Part shown: one piece after another, positions 1 to 11,414 of the stretch
How positions within the stretch are numbered: the first letter of the stretch is position 1
Layout: the number at the start of each line of letters is the position of its first letter
Assembly: GCF_009865135.1 (NCBI RefSeq)
Contig: NZ_WWGH01000001.1
Span: 186,001-250,000, forward strand
Direction: 5' to 3'
Length of the DNA: 64,000 nt
DNA from: Streptomyces sp. SID8374
GTDB taxonomy: Bacteria > Actinomycetota > Actinomycetes > Streptomycetales > Streptomycetaceae
Made by a program: the position numbers and the translations under genes
Notes under the pieces: model-generated
Told to the model about the DNA's origin: nothing
Database searches by the model: none
Seen by the model: only the letters and a program-made list of their open reading frames with translations

Positions 1-861
1 TTCGCACCCCGTGGCGAGCGCACCGGCCCGGAAGCAGTCCTCGACGCGCTGCCGCAGCTCCCGCAGGTCCTCGGCGGCGAGCGCGCGGATCTCGTACGTG
101 GCGGTGGCCCGGTCGGGTATCACGTTGGGCGAGGTGCCGGCCGCCGTCGTGATGCCGTGCACCCGCCACTGGGGCGGCAGTTGCTGGCGCAGCAGCCCCA
201 GGGCGACCTGGGCGACCGTGAGCGCGTCGGCGGCGTTGCGGCCTTCGTGCGGGTTGAGGCTGGGGTGGGCGGAGCGGCCGGTGTAGGTGACGTCGAGGGT
301 GCCGAGGGCGAACGAGCGGAAGTCGGCCAGCTCGAAGGGGCAGGGGTGGACCATCATCGCGGCGTCCACCCCGTCGAACGCCCCGGCCTCCAGGAGCAGC
401 GCCTTGCCCGCGCCACGCTCCTCGGCGGGTGTGCCCAGGACCCGCACCGTCAGGCCGAGTTCGTCCGCGTACGGGGCCAGGCCGAGCGCCGCGCCGACCC
501 CGGCCGCGGCGATCAGGTTGTGGCCGCAGGCATGGCCGAGTCCCGGCAGCGCGTCGTACTCGCAGGCGATCGCGACGGTGACGGGCCCTGAGCCGATCGT
601 GGCCCGGAACGCCGTCTCCAGGCCGTGGGCGGGCGCGGTGACGTCGAACCCGCGCGCGGCCAGGAGTTGAGCGCAGAGCGCTGCGGAGCGGTGTTCCCCG
701 AAGGCTGTCTCGGGGTCGGCGTGGATGCGTCTGCTGAGGCCGACCAAGGCCTCGGCGTTCTTCATGACCGTGTCCCGGACGGCGGCTTTCAGGGCGTCGA
801 GACGCTCTTCGGCCACCTCGCCGCCCTGCGTGGCGGCACGGTCGGTTCCGGGGACGGTCAT
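1..861 (-). CDS. M20-family amidohydrolase/carboxypeptidase, 3' end cut by window edge
   Basis: Reading leftward from an ATG at 861 (AGGAG ribosome site about 6 bases upstream), 287 codons are open to the window edge with no stop, so the C-terminus is missing. The protein shows hallmarks of the zinc-dependent M20 peptidase/aminoacylase family: the metal-ligand segment EYDALPGLGHACGHNL, the catalytic GTPAEERGAGK segment, and HPCPF and SAHPSLNPHEGRNAADA in the dimerisation (lid) region. M20 enzymes of this AbgB/PM20D2-like subgroup hydrolyse amide bonds of N-acyl amino acids or small peptides in the cytoplasm. It is divergent from the siderophore synthetase, and an iron box lies in the 137-base gap. 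A role in siderophore turnover is therefore possible but purely inferred; a housekeeping amidohydrolase is equally possible. Confidence 0.85.
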   Translation of the reverse strand, partial: MTVPGTDRAATQGGEVAEERLDALKAAVRDTVMKNAEALVGLSRRIHADPETAFGEHRSAALCAQLLAARGFDVTAPAHGLETAFRATIGSGPVTVAIACEYDALPGLGHACGHNLIAAAGVGAALGLAPYADELGLTVRVLGTPAEERGAGKALLLEAGAFDGVDAAMMVHPCPFELADFRSFALGTLDVTYTGRSAHPSLNPHEGRNAADALTVAQVALGLLRQQLPPQWRVHGITTAAGTSPNVIPDRATATYEIRALAAEDLRELRQRVEDCFRAGALATGCE

Positions 862-919
862 GGGCTCTCCTGGCGTTCCGGACCGTCCGGGGACGGTCGC
901 CTGCACTGTCGGAAATAGG

Positions 920-938
920 TTAACTTAGCCTTACCTAA
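920..938. promoter_or_regulatory. Iron box (DmdR/IdeR operator) before the siderophore synthetase
   Basis: TTAACTTAGCCTTACCTAA matches the actinobacterial iron-box consensus TTAGGTTAGGCTAACCTAA at 15 of 19 positions. It lies 61 bases before the synthetase start and 59 bases before the divergent amidohydrolase start, so it could repress either or both when iron is plentiful. DmdR1/IdeR binding is inferred from the match. Confidence 0.85.
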
Positions 939-998
939 GTACGCGTCGGGAGTCTGGTGACCCGGTGTCCGTTGTCCTTCAGGGGAGTCGTCACACAC

Positions 999-3900
999 AT
1001 GCATGAGCGTCCGAACCGCCCGACCAGCTCTTCGGCAGCGCATCCCGGTGGCCCTCCCTCCCGGGCTCTGCCCCTCCTGACCTCCCAGGCGGGCATCTAC
1101 TACGCCCACCAGCTGGCGCCCCTCGGCACGGAGCTCAACACGGCCGACTGCGTGGAGATCGACGGGCCACTCGACGCGGACCTGTTCACCGAGGCGCTCG
1201 GGCGGGCCGTGGGCGAGGCGGACACACTGGCCGTACGGGTCTCCGAGGCCGACGGCACACCCGTGCAGCACGTCTCCCACCCCGAACCCGTGGTCCACCG
1301 CCTGGACCTGACGGAGGAACAGGCCGAGGCGTGGATGCGGGAGGACCTGGCCCGCCCGGTGGACCTCGCCTCCGCCGACGGGCTGATGACGCAGGCGCTG
1401 ATCCGCGTCGGCGAGACCCGCCACTGGTGGTACCAGCGCGTCCACCACATAGCCGTCGACGCCTACGCGCTCTCGCTGATCGGACAGCGGGTCGCCGAGC
1501 TCTACTCGGCGGCCGTCGCCCAAGAGCCCGCGCCCGAGGGCCGGTTCGCCCCGCTGAGCGAGCTGACCGACGACGAGGCGGCGTATCTGTCCGGTGAGGA
1601 GTACGAGGCGGACCGTGCCTTCTGGGCGGAGCGGATGGCCGGGTACTCCCCCGAGGCCGCACCGGTCCGCGCCGATGGCCCGGCCGACGGCGGCCTCCTC
1701 CACCGGATCACCGATCTCCCCGCGAGCACCCTGGACCGGCTCTCCCGGGCGGCGCGCGCGGCGAAGGCCACCTGGGCCGAGCTCGTCGTCGCAGCCACCG
1801 CCGGACATCTGCACCGGCTCACCGGGACCGAGGACGTGGTGCTGGGACTGCCGCTGACCAACCGGCGCGGCCCGGCCGCCCTGCGCACCCCCGCCATGAC
1901 GGTGAACGTGCTGCCGCTGCGGATCACCGTGCGCCCGCAGGACACGGGGGCCGAGCTGCTGCGCCGGGTGGTGCTGGAGATCCGGGCGGTCCGCCGCCAC
2001 CAGCGCTACCCGCAGGCCGACCTCCGCCGCGATCTGGCGCTGGAGTCGGCGGACGCACCGCTGACCGGCCCGGTGGTCAACATCAAGGCCTTCGACACCG
2101 CCCTGGACTTCGCCGGACTCCCCGGCACCGTGCGCAACCTCGCGGCGGGCCCCGTGGAGAGCCTGGCGGTCGGCGCGGCGCCGGGACCGGACGGCGGGCT
2201 GCGCCTCACGTTGGACGCCAACCCCGCCGCGTACGGGGAGGCGGGGCTCGCCGCCCACGAGGAGACCTGGCTGCGGTATCTCGACGGGCTGGCCGAGCTG
2301 CTGCTCACGGAGCCGGACCGGCCCGTCGCCACGCTGGACCTGCTCAGCGACGACCAGGTGCGCGAGGCGGCGGCGGGCCGCACCGAGCCGGCCGTCGCCC
2401 TGACCGTCCCGCAGACGTTCTCCGCTCAGGCCGCGCTGACGCCCGGGGCCGTCGCCGTACGCTCCACCCTCGCGGGCACGTTCCGGGGCGCCGGGGCGAC
2501 GGAGGGCGCTGAGGAGGCGGAAGGCTCCGGAAGCGCCGGGGCCGTCCTCACCTTCGCCGAGCTGGACGCCGCGTCCGACCGGCTGGCCCACCTCCTGGCC
2601 GGGGTCGGGGGCCGGGCGGAGAGCGGTGGCACGGTGGCGCTCGCCCTGCCCCGGACCGCCGACATGGTGGTGGCCCTGCTCGCCGTGCTCAAAGCGGGCC
2701 TGGTCTGCCAGCCGCTGGACCTCGGCCACCCCGCCGCCCGGACGCTGGCCGTCCTGGAGGACGCCCGGCCGCTCTGCGTCATCGGCACGGCGACGACGCT
2801 GGCCGCGTTGCCGCCGCACGGCCTCGCCACCGTCGCACTCGACGAACCCGCGACGGCCGACGCCCTCGCCGCCTGCCCCGACGGGCCGCTCCCCACCGGA
2901 CCCTCCCTCGGTGAGCCCGCCTATCTCATCCACACCTCCGGTTCCACCGGGCGCCCCAAGGGCGTCCTCGTCAGCCATGCCTCGCTGGCCAATCTCGGCG
3001 CGGGCCACCTCGCCGACCACATCGCCCCGGCCGTCGCCCGCACCGGCCGGGAGCGGCTCCGGGTCGCACACAGCGCCTCGTTCGCCTTCGACGCCTCCTG
3101 GGACCCGCTGCTGTGGATGGTCCACGGCCATGAGCTGCATCTGCTGGACGACGCCGCCTACCGGGACCCCGCGGTCCTGTCCGCGTACGTCGACAGCCAC
3201 CGTGTCGACTATCTCGACGTCACCCCTTCCTACGCCGAAGCGCTCATCGCCGAAGGCCTGCTGGACGAGGGGCGCCACCACCCCGCCCATGTCGTCGTCG
3301 GCGGCGAGACCGTGCCCCCGGCCCTGTGGGAGCGGCTGACCGCCACCGAGGGCGTGCACCCGGTCAACCTCTACGGGCCGACCGAGACGACCGTCGACGC
3401 CTACTACTGGCTCCCCGGGGTCTCCGCCGAGCTGCCCGAGGGCAGACCCGTGCGGGGATCGCGGGTCCATGTCCTGGACTCCTCCCTGCGTCCCGTGCCC
3501 GCCGGGGTGACCGGTGAGCTGTACGTCGCCGGGCCCTGCCTGGCCCTGGGCTACCTCGGCCGCCCCGACCTGACGGCCGAGCGGTTCGTCGCCGACCCGT
3601 TCGGTGAGCTGCACGGCACCCCCGGGGGCCGGATGTACCGCACCGGGGACCTGGTGCGCCGCCGCGAGGACCACACGCTGGAGTTCCTGGGCCGCAGCGA
3701 CGACCAGGTGAAGATCCGCGGCTTCCGCATCGAACTCGGGGAGATCCAAGCACGGCTGGCCGCCCACCCCCAGGTCGCGGCGGCCGCCGTCATCGCCCGG
3801 GAGACCGGTCACGGCAAGCGCCTCCTCGCCTACGCCGTCCCGGAGAAGGGCGACACGGCGCCCCCCACCCCCAACGCCCTCCGGGACCACCTGGCCGCCG

Positions 3901-6900
3901 CCCTGCCCGAGCACATGGTCCCCGCGACCGTGACGCTGCTGGACGCCCTCCCCCGTACCGCCAACGACAAGCTGGACCACCGAGCGCTGCCCGACCCCGA
4001 ACCACTCGCCCCCGCCATCGGGGCGGAGGTCGTCGGTGAGAGCGGCCCGCACACCGAGATCGTGCGGGGGCTCTACGCCGACGTGCTCGGTATCGCGGAG
4101 CCCCCGGCCGCCGAGGCGGGCTTCCTCGACCTCGGCGGGCACTCCCTGCTCGCCGCCCGGCTGGCCGCCCGCGTCCGCGAGCACTTCGGCGTCCCGTTCT
4201 CCATCGCCGACGTCTTCCGCCACTCCACCGCGGCCGCCATCGCCGCGCAGGTCCGCACCCGCAGCGGCGCGGCCACCGCGTCCGTACCGCTCTCCCCGCT
4301 CCCCCGCACCGGTCCCCTCCCTCTCTCTCCGGCCCAGCAGCGCCTCTGGTTCCTCCACCGCCTCGAAGGCCCCAGCCCGACCTACAACATCCCGCTCGTC
4401 CTCAGCGTCAACGGCCCCCTCGACCGGGACGCGCTCCAGCTCGCCCTGCACGATCTGGTGGACCGTCACGAGACACTGAGAACGGTATATCCGCCCACTG
4501 ACAACGCCTCCGGGGCCGCCGGGGACGACACCCCTCACCAGGTCATTCTTCCTCCGGGCCATGAGGCGGCCCGTCCGGTGCTGCGTCTCGCGGAGCCCGG
4601 CAGCGACCTCACCGAGGCCGTGCGGTACTGCTTCGACCTGGCCGCCGAGCCGCCCCTGCGCACGGTCCTGTTCAGCGACTCCCCGGACCACCACACCCTG
4701 CTCCTCCTGCTCCACCACATCGCGGGCGACGGCGCGTCCACCACTCCGCTGGCCCGCGACCTGGCCACGGCCTACACCGCCCGCCTCGCCGGCCGCGCCC
4801 CCGAGTTCACGCCCCTCACCGGCCAGTACGTCGACCACGCCGCCCGGCTCCAGGAGGTCCTGGGCACCCCCGCCGAGCCGACCGCGCTCGCCGAGACCCA
4901 GCTCGCCCACTGGCGCGAGGCGCTGGCCGGGCTGCCGGACCAGCTGGAGCTGCCCACCGACCGGCCCCGCCCGCCCGTCGCCACCTCGGCCGGTGACACC
5001 GTGCCGTTCGCCCTGGACGCGGCCACCCACGAGGCGCTGCGCCGGCTGGCCCGGTCGCACGGCGCGACGGTCTTCATGACCGTGCAGGCGGGCCTCGCCG
5101 CCCTCCTCACCCGGCACGGCTGCGGCACCGACATCCCGCTCGGCACCCCCGTGGCCGGCCGCGACGACGACACCACGGCCGGGCTCGTCGGCTTCTTCAC
5201 CAACACCGTGGTCCTGCGCACCGACACCTCCGGCGACCCCGGCTTCGGCGCTCTGCTGGACCGGGTGCGGGCGACGACGCTCGCCGCGTACGAGCACGAC
5301 GCTCTGCCCTTCGACCACCTGGTCGAGGCGCTGAACCCGCCGCGCTCGCTGGCCCGGCACCCGCTGTTCCAGGTGATGCTGGCCTGGCAGTCGATCGCGG
5401 ACGGGCCCGCAGCCTTCGGTCCGGACGCCACCGCGCGGCTCGCCGCCGTACCGTCGGGCACCGCCAAGTTCGACCTGACCCTCAACGCGGGCGAGCTGGC
5501 CGACGGGGGGATCGCCGGGTTCCTGGAGTTCCGCACGGACCTCTTCGACCGGGCCACCGCCCAGGCCCTCGCGGACCGGCTGGCCCGGCTGCTGACCGCT
5601 GCGGCCAGGGAGCCCGAGACCCCCGTGGGTCTGCTGCCCGTGCTCGGTGCGGACGAGGTGCACCGCGCCCTGGTCGAGGCCAACGGCGTGCCCGCCGACC
5701 GCCCGGTGCCGCTCACGCTCGCGGAGGTCTACGAGGTGGCGGCGCGCCGTCACCCGGAGCGCGTGGCCGTGAGCTGTGCGGGCGAGTCACTGACGTACGC
5801 CCGGCTCTCCTCCCGTGCGCAGTCGTTGGCGCGGCTGCTCGCGGCCCGGGGCATCGGACCCGGCTCCATCGTGGCGCTCGCGCTGCCGCGTTCGCTGGAC
5901 CTGGTCGCCGGGCTGCTCGCGGTGTCGCTGTCGGGCGCCGCGTATCTGCCGATGGACCCGGACTACCCGGCGGACCGGCTGGCGTACATGCTGGAGGACG
6001 CCCGTCCGGCCGCGCTGATCACGGACGCGGCGACGGCGGACCGGCTGCCCGCGCACGAGCTGCCGCTGATCACGGTGGACGAGGCGGCGGATCACCCGGA
6101 CGGGCCGCTGAGCCAGTCCGACCGGACGCGGCCGCTGAGTCCGCAGGACCCGGCGTACGTCATCTACACCTCGGGATCCACCGGGCGTCCCAAGGGAGTT
6201 GTCGTCACGCAGCACAATGTGACGCGGCTGATGACGGCGACCGAGCACTGGTTCGCGTTCGGTCCGGACGACGTGTGGACGCTGTTCCACTCCTACGCCT
6301 TCGACTTCTCGGTGTGGGAGCTGTGGGGCGCGCTGCTGTACGGCGGCAAGGTCGTCGTCGTCCCGCATCTGACGAGCCGTGACCCGCAGGCTTTCCTGCG
6401 GCTGTTGGCCGACGAGCAGGTGACCGTTCTCAACCAGACGCCGTCCGCGTTCTACCAGCTGGCCGCCGCCGACCGGGAGGCCCCGGGGCACAACCTGGCG
6501 CTGCGGTATGTGGTGTTCGGCGGTGAGGCGCTGGAGCTCGGGCGGCTGGCGGACTGGTACACCCGCCACGGCGAGAACGCGCCGACGCTGGTCAACATGT
6601 ACGGCATCACCGAGACCACGGTCCATGTCTCCTATCTGGCGCTGGACCGGGCGACGGCCGCCTCCGCCGTCTCCAGCACCATCGGGGTCAACATCCCCGA
6701 CCTGCGCGTCTATGTGCTGGACGACCGGCTCCAGCCGGTGCCGCCCGGGGTGACCGGCGAGATGTACGTCGCCGGTCAGGGTGTGGCCCTCGGCTATCTG
6801 GGGCGGCCCGACCTGACGGCGGGGCGTTTCGTCGCCGACCCGTTCGCCCATCTCTTCGGGGAGAGCGGGACCCGGATGTACCGCTCGGGTGACCTCGCCC

Positions 6901-8309
6901 GGCGGCGTACCGACGGGGCTCTCGAATACTTCGGGCGTGGCGACCAGCAGGTGAAGATCCGCGGGTTCCGTATCGAACTCGGCGAGATCGAGGCCGTGTT
7001 GGCGGCGCATCCGGAGGTCGCCGATGTGGCGGTCGTCGTGCGTGAGGATGTGCCCGGCGACAAGCGGCTGGTCGGGTACGTGGTTCCGGCGCCCGGCGCC
7101 GACCCGGTCCCGGGGGAACTGCGCGAGCATGCCGCCGCCACGCTGCCGGTGCACATGGTGCCCTCGGCCGTGGTGGTGCTGGACCGGCTGCCGCTGACCG
7201 GCAACGGCAAGCTGGACCGCAAGGCGCTGCCCGCGCCGGGCGCTCCGGTGAGCGGTGGGGGGCGGGCGCCACGCACCGTGCGCGAGGAGCAGCTCTGCTC
7301 CATCTTCGCGGAGGTGCTGGGGCTGCCGTCGGCCGGGGTGGAGGACAACTTCTTCGACCTGGGCGGCCATTCGCTGCTCGCGGTGCGCCTGGCGGGGCGG
7401 ATCAAGTCCGCGTTCGGCATCGAGGTGTCGATCGGCACGGTCTTCCAGGCGCCGACGCCCGCCGCGCTGGACACGGCGCTGGACGTCTCGCGCGAGGAGG
7501 ACCCGCTGGATGTGCTGCTGCCGCTGCGGCCCGCCCGCGCCGGCGACCGCTCCCCCGTCCACTGTGTGCACCCGGCCGGCGGTCTGAGCTGGTGCTACGC
7601 GGGGCTGATCCGGCACCTCCCGGCCGATGTGCCGATCTACGGGCTCCAGGCCCAGGGCGTCGGTGAGGCGACGGCGCACGAGCCGTTGCCGACCACGCTG
7701 GAGGAGCTGGCCGCCCACTACGCCTCCCGCATCCGCGAGGTCCAGCCGGAGGGGCCCTACCGGCTGCTCGGCTGGTCGACCGGCGGCATCATCGCCCACG
7801 CGATCGCGGCGGTCCTCCAAGAGGGGGGCCACGAGGTCGAGTTGCTGGCGATCCTCGACGCGTACCCCGCCGAGGGCTTCCGCGGTCTGCCGGTGCCCGA
7901 CCGGGCCGAGGCGCTCGAATCGCTGCTCACCATGGGCGGTTACGGCCCCGAGAGCCTCGGCGACAAGGAGCTGACGACGGCGAACGTGGTGGAGGTCCTG
8001 CGCCGCGAGGGCTCACCGCTCGCCGCGCTCTCCGCCGCGAAGATCGAGGCGCTCGGCGAGGTGTACCTCAACACCAACGACCTCGTACGGGCCTACGACC
8101 ACCGGGTGTTCGAGGGCGATGTGCTGTTCTTCCGGGCCACGGTGGACACCATCGACGACACCCTGACGCCCGAGACCTGGACGCCGTACGTGAGCGGGCG
8201 CATCGACAACACGAACGTCGCCTGCTCGCACAAGGACATGACCCTGCCCGAACCGATCGCGCACATCGCCCGCGTGGTCGCCGACCGACTCACCGAGCTG
8301 GAGAAGTGA
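999..8309 (+). CDS. dhbF: Dimodular non-ribosomal peptide synthetase (C-A-T-C-A-T-TE), catechol siderophore assembly
   Basis: The product has 2436 residues. ATG 999 is preferred over GTG 957 because AGGGGAG sits 11 bases before it. Domains in order: condensation ([10 protein letters not shown] from residue 149, Ala instead of the usual Gly after HHxxxD); adenylation 1 ([11 protein letters not shown] near 644); carrier 1 (LGGHSLL, Ser1049); condensation 2 (HHIAGDG at 1239); adenylation 2 ([11 protein letters not shown] near 1723); carrier 2 (Ser2125); thioesterase (GWSTGG, Ser2260, with ILDAYP and SHKDM). There is no epimerase. Pocket residues read by eye are DADDVGLVDK (acidic, Arg-like) for module 1 and DFWNVGMVHK (one change from the Thr code) for module 2. 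With DHB loaded in trans, this predicts DHB-Arg-Thr, trimerised and cyclised by the thioesterase as in griseobactin. Downstream mbtH and the exporter are translationally coupled. Confidence 0.93.
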   Translation: MHERPNRPTSSSAAHPGGPPSRALPLLTSQAGIYYAHQLAPLGTELNTADCVEIDGPLDADLFTEALGRAVGEADTLAVRVSEADGTPVQHVSHPEPVVHRLDLTEEQAEAWMREDLARPVDLASADGLMTQALIRVGETRHWWYQRVHHIAVDAYALSLIGQRVAELYSAAVAQEPAPEGRFAPLSELTDDEAAYLSGEEYEADRAFWAERMAGYSPEAAPVRADGPADGGLLHRITDLPASTLDRLSRAARAAKATWAELVVAATAGHLHRLTGTEDVVLGLPLTNRRGPAALRTPAMTVNVLPLRITVRPQDTGAELLRRVVLEIRAVRRHQRYPQADLRRDLALESADAPLTGPVVNIKAFDTALDFAGLPGTVRNLAAGPVESLAVGAAPGPDGGLRLTLDANPAAYGEAGLAAHEETWLRYLDGLAELLLTEPDRPVATLDLLSDDQVREAAAGRTEPAVALTVPQTFSAQAALTPGAVAVRSTLAGTFRGAGATEGAEEAEGSGSAGAVLTFAELDAASDRLAHLLAGVGGRAESGGTVALALPRTADMVVALLAVLKAGLVCQPLDLGHPAARTLAVLEDARPLCVIGTATTLAALPPHGLATVALDEPATADALAACPDGPLPTGPSLGEPAYLIHTSGSTGRPKGVLVSHASLANLGAGHLADHIAPAVARTGRERLRVAHSASFAFDASWDPLLWMVHGHELHLLDDAAYRDPAVLSAYVDSHRVDYLDVTPSYAEALIAEGLLDEGRHHPAHVVVGGETVPPALWERLTATEGVHPVNLYGPTETTVDAYYWLPGVSAELPEGRPVRGSRVHVLDSSLRPVPAGVTGELYVAGPCLALGYLGRPDLTAERFVADPFGELHGTPGGRMYRTGDLVRRREDHTLEFLGRSDDQVKIRGFRIELGEIQARLAAHPQVAAAAVIARETGHGKRLLAYAVPEKGDTAPPTPNALRDHLAAALPEHMVPATVTLLDALPRTANDKLDHRALPDPEPLAPAIGAEVVGESGPHTEIVRGLYADVLGIAEPPAAEAGFLDLGGHSLLAARLAARVREHFGVPFSIADVFRHSTAAAIAAQVRTRSGAATASVPLSPLPRTGPLPLSPAQQRLWFLHRLEGPSPTYNIPLVLSVNGPLDRDALQLALHDLVDRHETLRTVYPPTDNASGAAGDDTPHQVILPPGHEAARPVLRLAEPGSDLTEAVRYCFDLAAEPPLRTVLFSDSPDHHTLLLLLHHIAGDGASTTPLARDLATAYTARLAGRAPEFTPLTGQYVDHAARLQEVLGTPAEPTALAETQLAHWREALAGLPDQLELPTDRPRPPVATSAGDTVPFALDAATHEALRRLARSHGATVFMTVQAGLAALLTRHGCGTDIPLGTPVAGRDDDTTAGLVGFFTNTVVLRTDTSGDPGFGALLDRVRATTLAAYEHDALPFDHLVEALNPPRSLARHPLFQVMLAWQSIADGPAAFGPDATARLAAVPSGTAKFDLTLNAGELADGGIAGFLEFRTDLFDRATAQALADRLARLLTAAAREPETPVGLLPVLGADEVHRALVEANGVPADRPVPLTLAEVYEVAARRHPERVAVSCAGESLTYARLSSRAQSLARLLAARGIGPGSIVALALPRSLDLVAGLLAVSLSGAAYLPMDPDYPADRLAYMLEDARPAALITDAATADRLPAHELPLITVDEAADHPDGPLSQSDRTRPLSPQDPAYVIYTSGSTGRPKGVVVTQHNVTRLMTATEHWFAFGPDDVWTLFHSYAFDFSVWELWGALLYGGKVVVVPHLTSRDPQAFLRLLADEQVTVLNQTPSAFYQLAAADREAPGHNLALRYVVFGGEALELGRLADWYTRHGENAPTLVNMYGITETTVHVSYLALDRATAASAVSSTIGVNIPDLRVYVLDDRLQPVPPGVTGEMYVAGQGVALGYLGRPDLTAGRFVADPFAHLFGESGTRMYRSGDLARRRTDGALEYFGRGDQQVKIRGFRIELGEIEAVLAAHPEVADVAVVVREDVPGDKRLVGYVVPAPGADPVPGELREHAAATLPVHMVPSAVVVLDRLPLTGNGKLDRKALPAPGAPVSGGGRAPRTVREEQLCSIFAEVLGLPSAGVEDNFFDLGGHSLLAVRLAGRIKSAFGIEVSIGTVFQAPTPAALDTALDVSREEDPLDVLLPLRPARAGDRSPVHCVHPAGGLSWCYAGLIRHLPADVPIYGLQAQGVGEATAHEPLPTTLEELAAHYASRIREVQPEGPYRLLGWSTGGIIAHAIAAVLQEGGHEVELLAILDAYPAEGFRGLPVPDRAEALESLLTMGGYGPESLGDKELTTANVVEVLRREGSPLAALSAAKIEALGEVYLNTNDLVRAYDHRVFEGDVLFFRATVDTIDDTLTPETWTPYVSGRIDNTNVACSHKDMTLPEPIAHIARVVADRLTELEK

Positions 8310-8314
8310 CACCG

Positions 8315-8512
8315 ATGAGTGACGCACCCGCCAACCCCTTCGATACGGACGGGGAGTTCCTCGTCCTGACCAACGACGAGGGGCAGCACTCGCTGTGGCC
8401 GCTCTTCGCTCCGGTGCCCGTGGGCTGGTCGACGGCTCACGGCCCGTGCGCCCGCCAGGAGGCGCTGGACCGGATCGGCGCCCATTGGTCCGGCCCCCTC
8501 GCCGCCCGGTGA
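8315..8512 (+). CDS. mbtH: MbtH-like protein
   Basis: The product has 65 residues: [23 protein letters not shown], then the conserved Trp in PVGWSTAHG and a short C-terminal helix ending [10 protein letters not shown]. These are the family signatures, including NPFD, SLWP and the tryptophans. MbtH proteins bind adenylation domains and are needed for their folding or activity. ATG 8315 is chosen because GGAGAAG (8300-8306) lies 8 bases before it; a GTG at 8306 would overlap the synthetase stop. It lies directly downstream of the synthetase it presumably serves, and its stop overlaps the start of the exporter gene. Confidence 0.95.
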   Translation: MSDAPANPFDTDGEFLVLTNDEGQHSLWPLFAPVPVGWSTAHGPCARQEALDRIGAHWSGPLAAR

Positions 8513-9972
8513 GCGGGCTGCTGATCCGGCCACGGATACGTCCCCGGGTCGCCGTCGTCCTCGTCTACACGGCCGCGATGTGCATGAACGGCCTGGACTC
8601 GACGATCGTGAACCCCGCGCTCTACACCATCGCGGGTGACTTCGGCCGCCCTCTGTCCGCTGCCAACACCGTCGAGACGGCCTTCCTGGTGGCGCTCGCG
8701 GTGGGGCTGCCGGTGGCGGGGTGGCTGGGCGACCGGTTCGGGACGAAGCGGGTGTTCCTCGGCGCGCTGACCGCGTTCACTCTCGCCTCGGCGGTCTGCG
8801 GTCTGGCGCCGGACCTGAACACGCTGGTGGTCGCGCGGGCCGTACAGGGCCTGGCGGGCGGGCTGTTGACGCCGGTCGGGATGACGCTGCTGTTCCGGGC
8901 GTTCCCGCCGCACGAGCGGATGAAGCTGGCCAAGGTGCTGATCGTGCCGACAGCTCTGATGCCCGCGCTCGGTCCGCCGCTGGGCGGCCTGCTCACCGAA
9001 CACCTCTCCTGGCACTGGCTGTTCTTCGTCAACGTGCCGATCGGTACGGCGGCGGTGCTGCTGGGCGTCTTCGGCCTGCGCGAGCATGTCGAGGGCCCGG
9101 AAGGGAAGTTCGACACGGTCGGCTTCTGGCTGGCCACTCCGGCGCTGGGTCTGCTGACGTACGCGCTCGGCTTCGGCCCCTCGCAGGGCTGGACCCGGCC
9201 CGCCGTCGCCGTCAGCGCGGCCCTGGGCTCCGTCCTGCTGGTGGCGGCGGTGCTGCACCAGGTGCGGGCGAAGACGCCGTTGCTGAAGCTGCGGCTGCTC
9301 GCCGACCGGGTCTACGGGTCGGCGTCCGCGCTGGCCGGGGTCACGGCGGCCGGGCTGATGGGCGTGCTGTTCGTCTTTCCGCTGCTCTACCAGGCGAGCC
9401 TGGGCGCGTCGGCGCTTGATGCCGGGCTGAGCGTCTTCCCGGAGGCGGTGGGGCTGATGCTGGCCTCGCAGGTGGTGGACCGGCTGCTGCCCCGGCTCGG
9501 TCCCCGGCTGCTGACCGTGCCGGCGCTGCTGGTCGCGGCGGCGGTCTTCGCGACCCTGGCGGTCCCGGGTGTGGCGGAGAACGCGTGGAGCGTGCGCGGG
9601 CTGATGTTCCTGATCGGTCTGGTGCTGGGTACGGCGGTGCTCACCGTGCAGATCTCCGGGTTCGAGTCGATCGGGCCCGCGGACATGGGCCAGGCGATGG
9701 GCCTGTTCCAGATCGTCCGCACGCTCGGCGGGGCGCTGGGCATCGCCGCCTGTGCGGCGGTGATCGGGGGCGGCCACGTGACGGAGGCCGCCGCCGACCC
9801 CGGCCCGTACCGTACGGCGGTGTGGGTGACGGCGGCGCTTGTGGCGGCCGGGGCGCTGATCGCGCTGCGGCTGCCGCGTCAGGCTCCGCAGCCGCCGCCC
9901 TTCGGCGACGAGGACGCGCCGCCGCCGGGCGAAGGCCTGGCGGCGGACGAGGCTCCGGCCGTCAAGGGCTGA
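8509..9972 (+). CDS. MFS exporter, EmrB/QacA (DHA2, 14-TM) type, probable siderophore efflux
   Basis: The product has 487 residues, starting at GTG 8509, which overlaps the mbtH stop (GTGA). It is a very hydrophobic protein with the DHA2 signatures: [14 protein letters not shown] in helix 1, [13 protein letters not shown] in the helix 2-3 loop (motif A), [14 protein letters not shown] in helix 4, and [28 protein letters not shown] around helices 5-6 (motif C). The C-terminus is a Pro/Gly/Ala-rich cytoplasmic tail. DHA2 carriers are proton antiporters in the plasma membrane. Position in the iron-regulated operon directly after the synthetase indicates export of the finished catechol siderophore, as in other DHB-peptide clusters; the substrate itself is inferred. 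Confidence 0.9.
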   Translation: MSGLLIRPRIRPRVAVVLVYTAAMCMNGLDSTIVNPALYTIAGDFGRPLSAANTVETAFLVALAVGLPVAGWLGDRFGTKRVFLGALTAFTLASAVCGLAPDLNTLVVARAVQGLAGGLLTPVGMTLLFRAFPPHERMKLAKVLIVPTALMPALGPPLGGLLTEHLSWHWLFFVNVPIGTAAVLLGVFGLREHVEGPEGKFDTVGFWLATPALGLLTYALGFGPSQGWTRPAVAVSAALGSVLLVAAVLHQVRAKTPLLKLRLLADRVYGSASALAGVTAAGLMGVLFVFPLLYQASLGASALDAGLSVFPEAVGLMLASQVVDRLLPRLGPRLLTVPALLVAAAVFATLAVPGVAENAWSVRGLMFLIGLVLGTAVLTVQISGFESIGPADMGQAMGLFQIVRTLGGALGIAACAAVIGGGHVTEAAADPGPYRTAVWVTAALVAAGALIALRLPRQAPQPPPFGDEDAPPPGEGLAADEAPAVKG

Positions 9973-10017
9973 GAGCGCGAGGCCCTAGGGCTGAGAGCGC
10001 GAGGTCCTAGGGCTGAG
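9965..10017 (+). repeat. 22-bp direct repeat, 2.4 copies, across the exporter stop codon
   Basis: Units begin at 9965, 9987 and 10009. The first two are 22 bases long and differ at one base (AGGGCTGAGAGCGCGAGG then C/T then CCT); the third is cut after AGGGCTGAG. The exporter stop codon TGA (9970-9972) lies inside unit 1. This is a short tandem duplication at a gene end, with no visible function. Confidence 0.75.
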
Positions 10018-10053
10018 CGGGCACGGCTCCTCAGGGGCCGAGCAGGCACGGCG

Positions 10054-10098
10054 AAGGGGCGGGGCGGCATCCGGAGGGGGGATGCCGCCCCGCCCCTT
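10054..10098. terminator. Bidirectional hairpin between exporter and esterase
   Basis: A perfect 19-bp stem (10054-10072 with 10080-10098) closes a 7-base loop between two convergent genes. The stem starts AAGG and ends CCTT followed by a short T run, so it can terminate transcription in either direction. Confidence 0.85.
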
Positions 10099-10125
10099 TG
10101 TGATGCGCCAGGGGGCGGGGACGCG

Positions 10126-11400
10126 CTACGGGCCCAGTAGCCCCGCCAGCCCGTCCGCAAGGCCTCCGCGCCAACAGGCGTAGTCGTGGCCGCCGTTGAA
10201 CTCCCGGTAGCGCACGTCGTATCCGCGGGCCCGCAGGATGTTCCGGAAGCGGCGGTTCTCCTCCAGCAGCATCCACTCCTGCCGGCCGACCTCCAGGTGG
10301 AGGGTGACCGGCCTGCGTTCCGCCCACGCGTACTGGCCGGTGAGCCATTCGCCGTCGCGGTCGTCGTCGGGCCACCAGAAGGAGCCGGACTGGGAGAGGG
10401 CGAGGCCGAAGCGGTCGGGCCGCCGGAAGGCGGCGAAGGCGGCGGTGAGACCGCCCGCGCTCTGGCCCGCGACGACCGTACGGGCCGCGTCGGCCCCGGC
10501 CCCGTACTCCTGCTCGGTCCAGGGCAGCAGGGTGTCGGCGAGCCAGTCGACGAACGGGGCGCTGCACGCGAGGTCCTGCATGCGGCGGCCCATGGTGTCG
10601 ACCAGGACCGCGACGGTGGGCGGGAGTTCGCCGTCGGCGTGCAGGTTGTCGAAGATGTCGCCGACGCCGAGGACCGGCCCCCACATCTCGCCGTCCAGGA
10701 GCACGGCGAGCGCGTACGGGCCGCCGCCCCGGCGGTGTCCCGGCGGGAGGTGGACCGTGATCCGGCGGCCGTCCACCTCGGTGTCGACGGTCTCGCCCCG
10801 GGCCACGTCGTCGCGGCGCCGGGTGCGTGACTGGTCGGGGGCTTCGGGGAGTTCGAGTACGGAGGCGGGGTTGCGGCCGTCGCGGGAGGGCAGCGGGGCC
10901 TCGGTGTTGAGCGGGTCGGGCTCCGCGTGGTCGAGGACCCGGAGCCAGGCGGGGCGGTCGGCGCGCAGGGCGTCCTCGCGGGTGCCGCAGGTGGCATGGA
11001 ACTGGTACGAGGCGCGGTGGTCGGTGCGCAGCCGGTGGCTGATGGCCCAGACCCCGGTGCCCTCGACCCGTTCCATCAGGTGCGGGGCGAGGTCTCCGGC
11101 GTGCCGGTCCTTGTCGGTGACCGTGTGGACCAGGGCCAGGACGTGGGTGGCGGGGCGGGCCGGGTCCTCGCGGCGGACGAAGGTGACCAGGCGGTGGCCG
11201 GGGTCGCCCTCGGGGTCGGGTTCGACGAGGGGGGCGCCGGTGGCGGCCACGTACTGCCAGAACGCCTCCTCGGCGCCGGGCTTGCCCGCCCGTACAGCCT
11301 CAAGGAGCGTACGCAGCAGGGGGCTTCGCACGGCTGTCACCTCGGTTCGGGTCGCTCCCGCAGGCGGGGCGGGCGGGTTGTGGCGGGGAGGGTAGGTCAT
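10126..11400 (-). CDS. fes: Ferric-enterobactin-type esterase (Fes/IroD-like)
   Basis: The product has 424 residues. The N-terminal half (about 1-190) has the Fes-type beta domain features (AEEAFWQYVAATGAPLVE, TFVRREDP, MERVEGTGVWAIS, YQFHA). The C-terminal half is an alpha/beta-hydrolase of the esterase D group: AVLLDGEMWG, VVAGQSAGGLTA with the nucleophile Ser, LSQSGSFWW and a late FNGGHDYACWR His. Enzymes of this family cut the trilactone backbone of ferric triscatecholates in the cytoplasm to release iron. A trilactone substrate fits the thioesterase-bearing synthetase in this cluster. The start is fixed by AAAGGCGG just upstream. It lies 14 bases after the permease stop and is probably co-transcribed from the iron-box promoter at 13760. 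Confidence 0.9.
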   Translation of the reverse strand: MTYPPRHNPPAPPAGATRTEVTAVRSPLLRTLLEAVRAGKPGAEEAFWQYVAATGAPLVEPDPEGDPGHRLVTFVRREDPARPATHVLALVHTVTDKDRHAGDLAPHLMERVEGTGVWAISHRLRTDHRASYQFHATCGTREDALRADRPAWLRVLDHAEPDPLNTEAPLPSRDGRNPASVLELPEAPDQSRTRRRDDVARGETVDTEVDGRRITVHLPPGHRRGGGPYALAVLLDGEMWGPVLGVGDIFDNLHADGELPPTVAVLVDTMGRRMQDLACSAPFVDWLADTLLPWTEQEYGAGADAARTVVAGQSAGGLTAAFAAFRRPDRFGLALSQSGSFWWPDDDRDGEWLTGQYAWAERRPVTLHLEVGRQEWMLLEENRRFRNILRARGYDVRYREFNGGHDYACWRGGLADGLAGLLGP

Positions 11401-11414
11401 GTGCGGGCCGCCTT

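Noticed and set aside
858..5753. A 1631-codon open frame antisense to the synthetase
   Set aside because: It is a by-product of very high GC in the opposite strand. It has no family motifs and is low-complexity Gly/Arg/Val-rich, while the sense strand encodes a complete NRPS.
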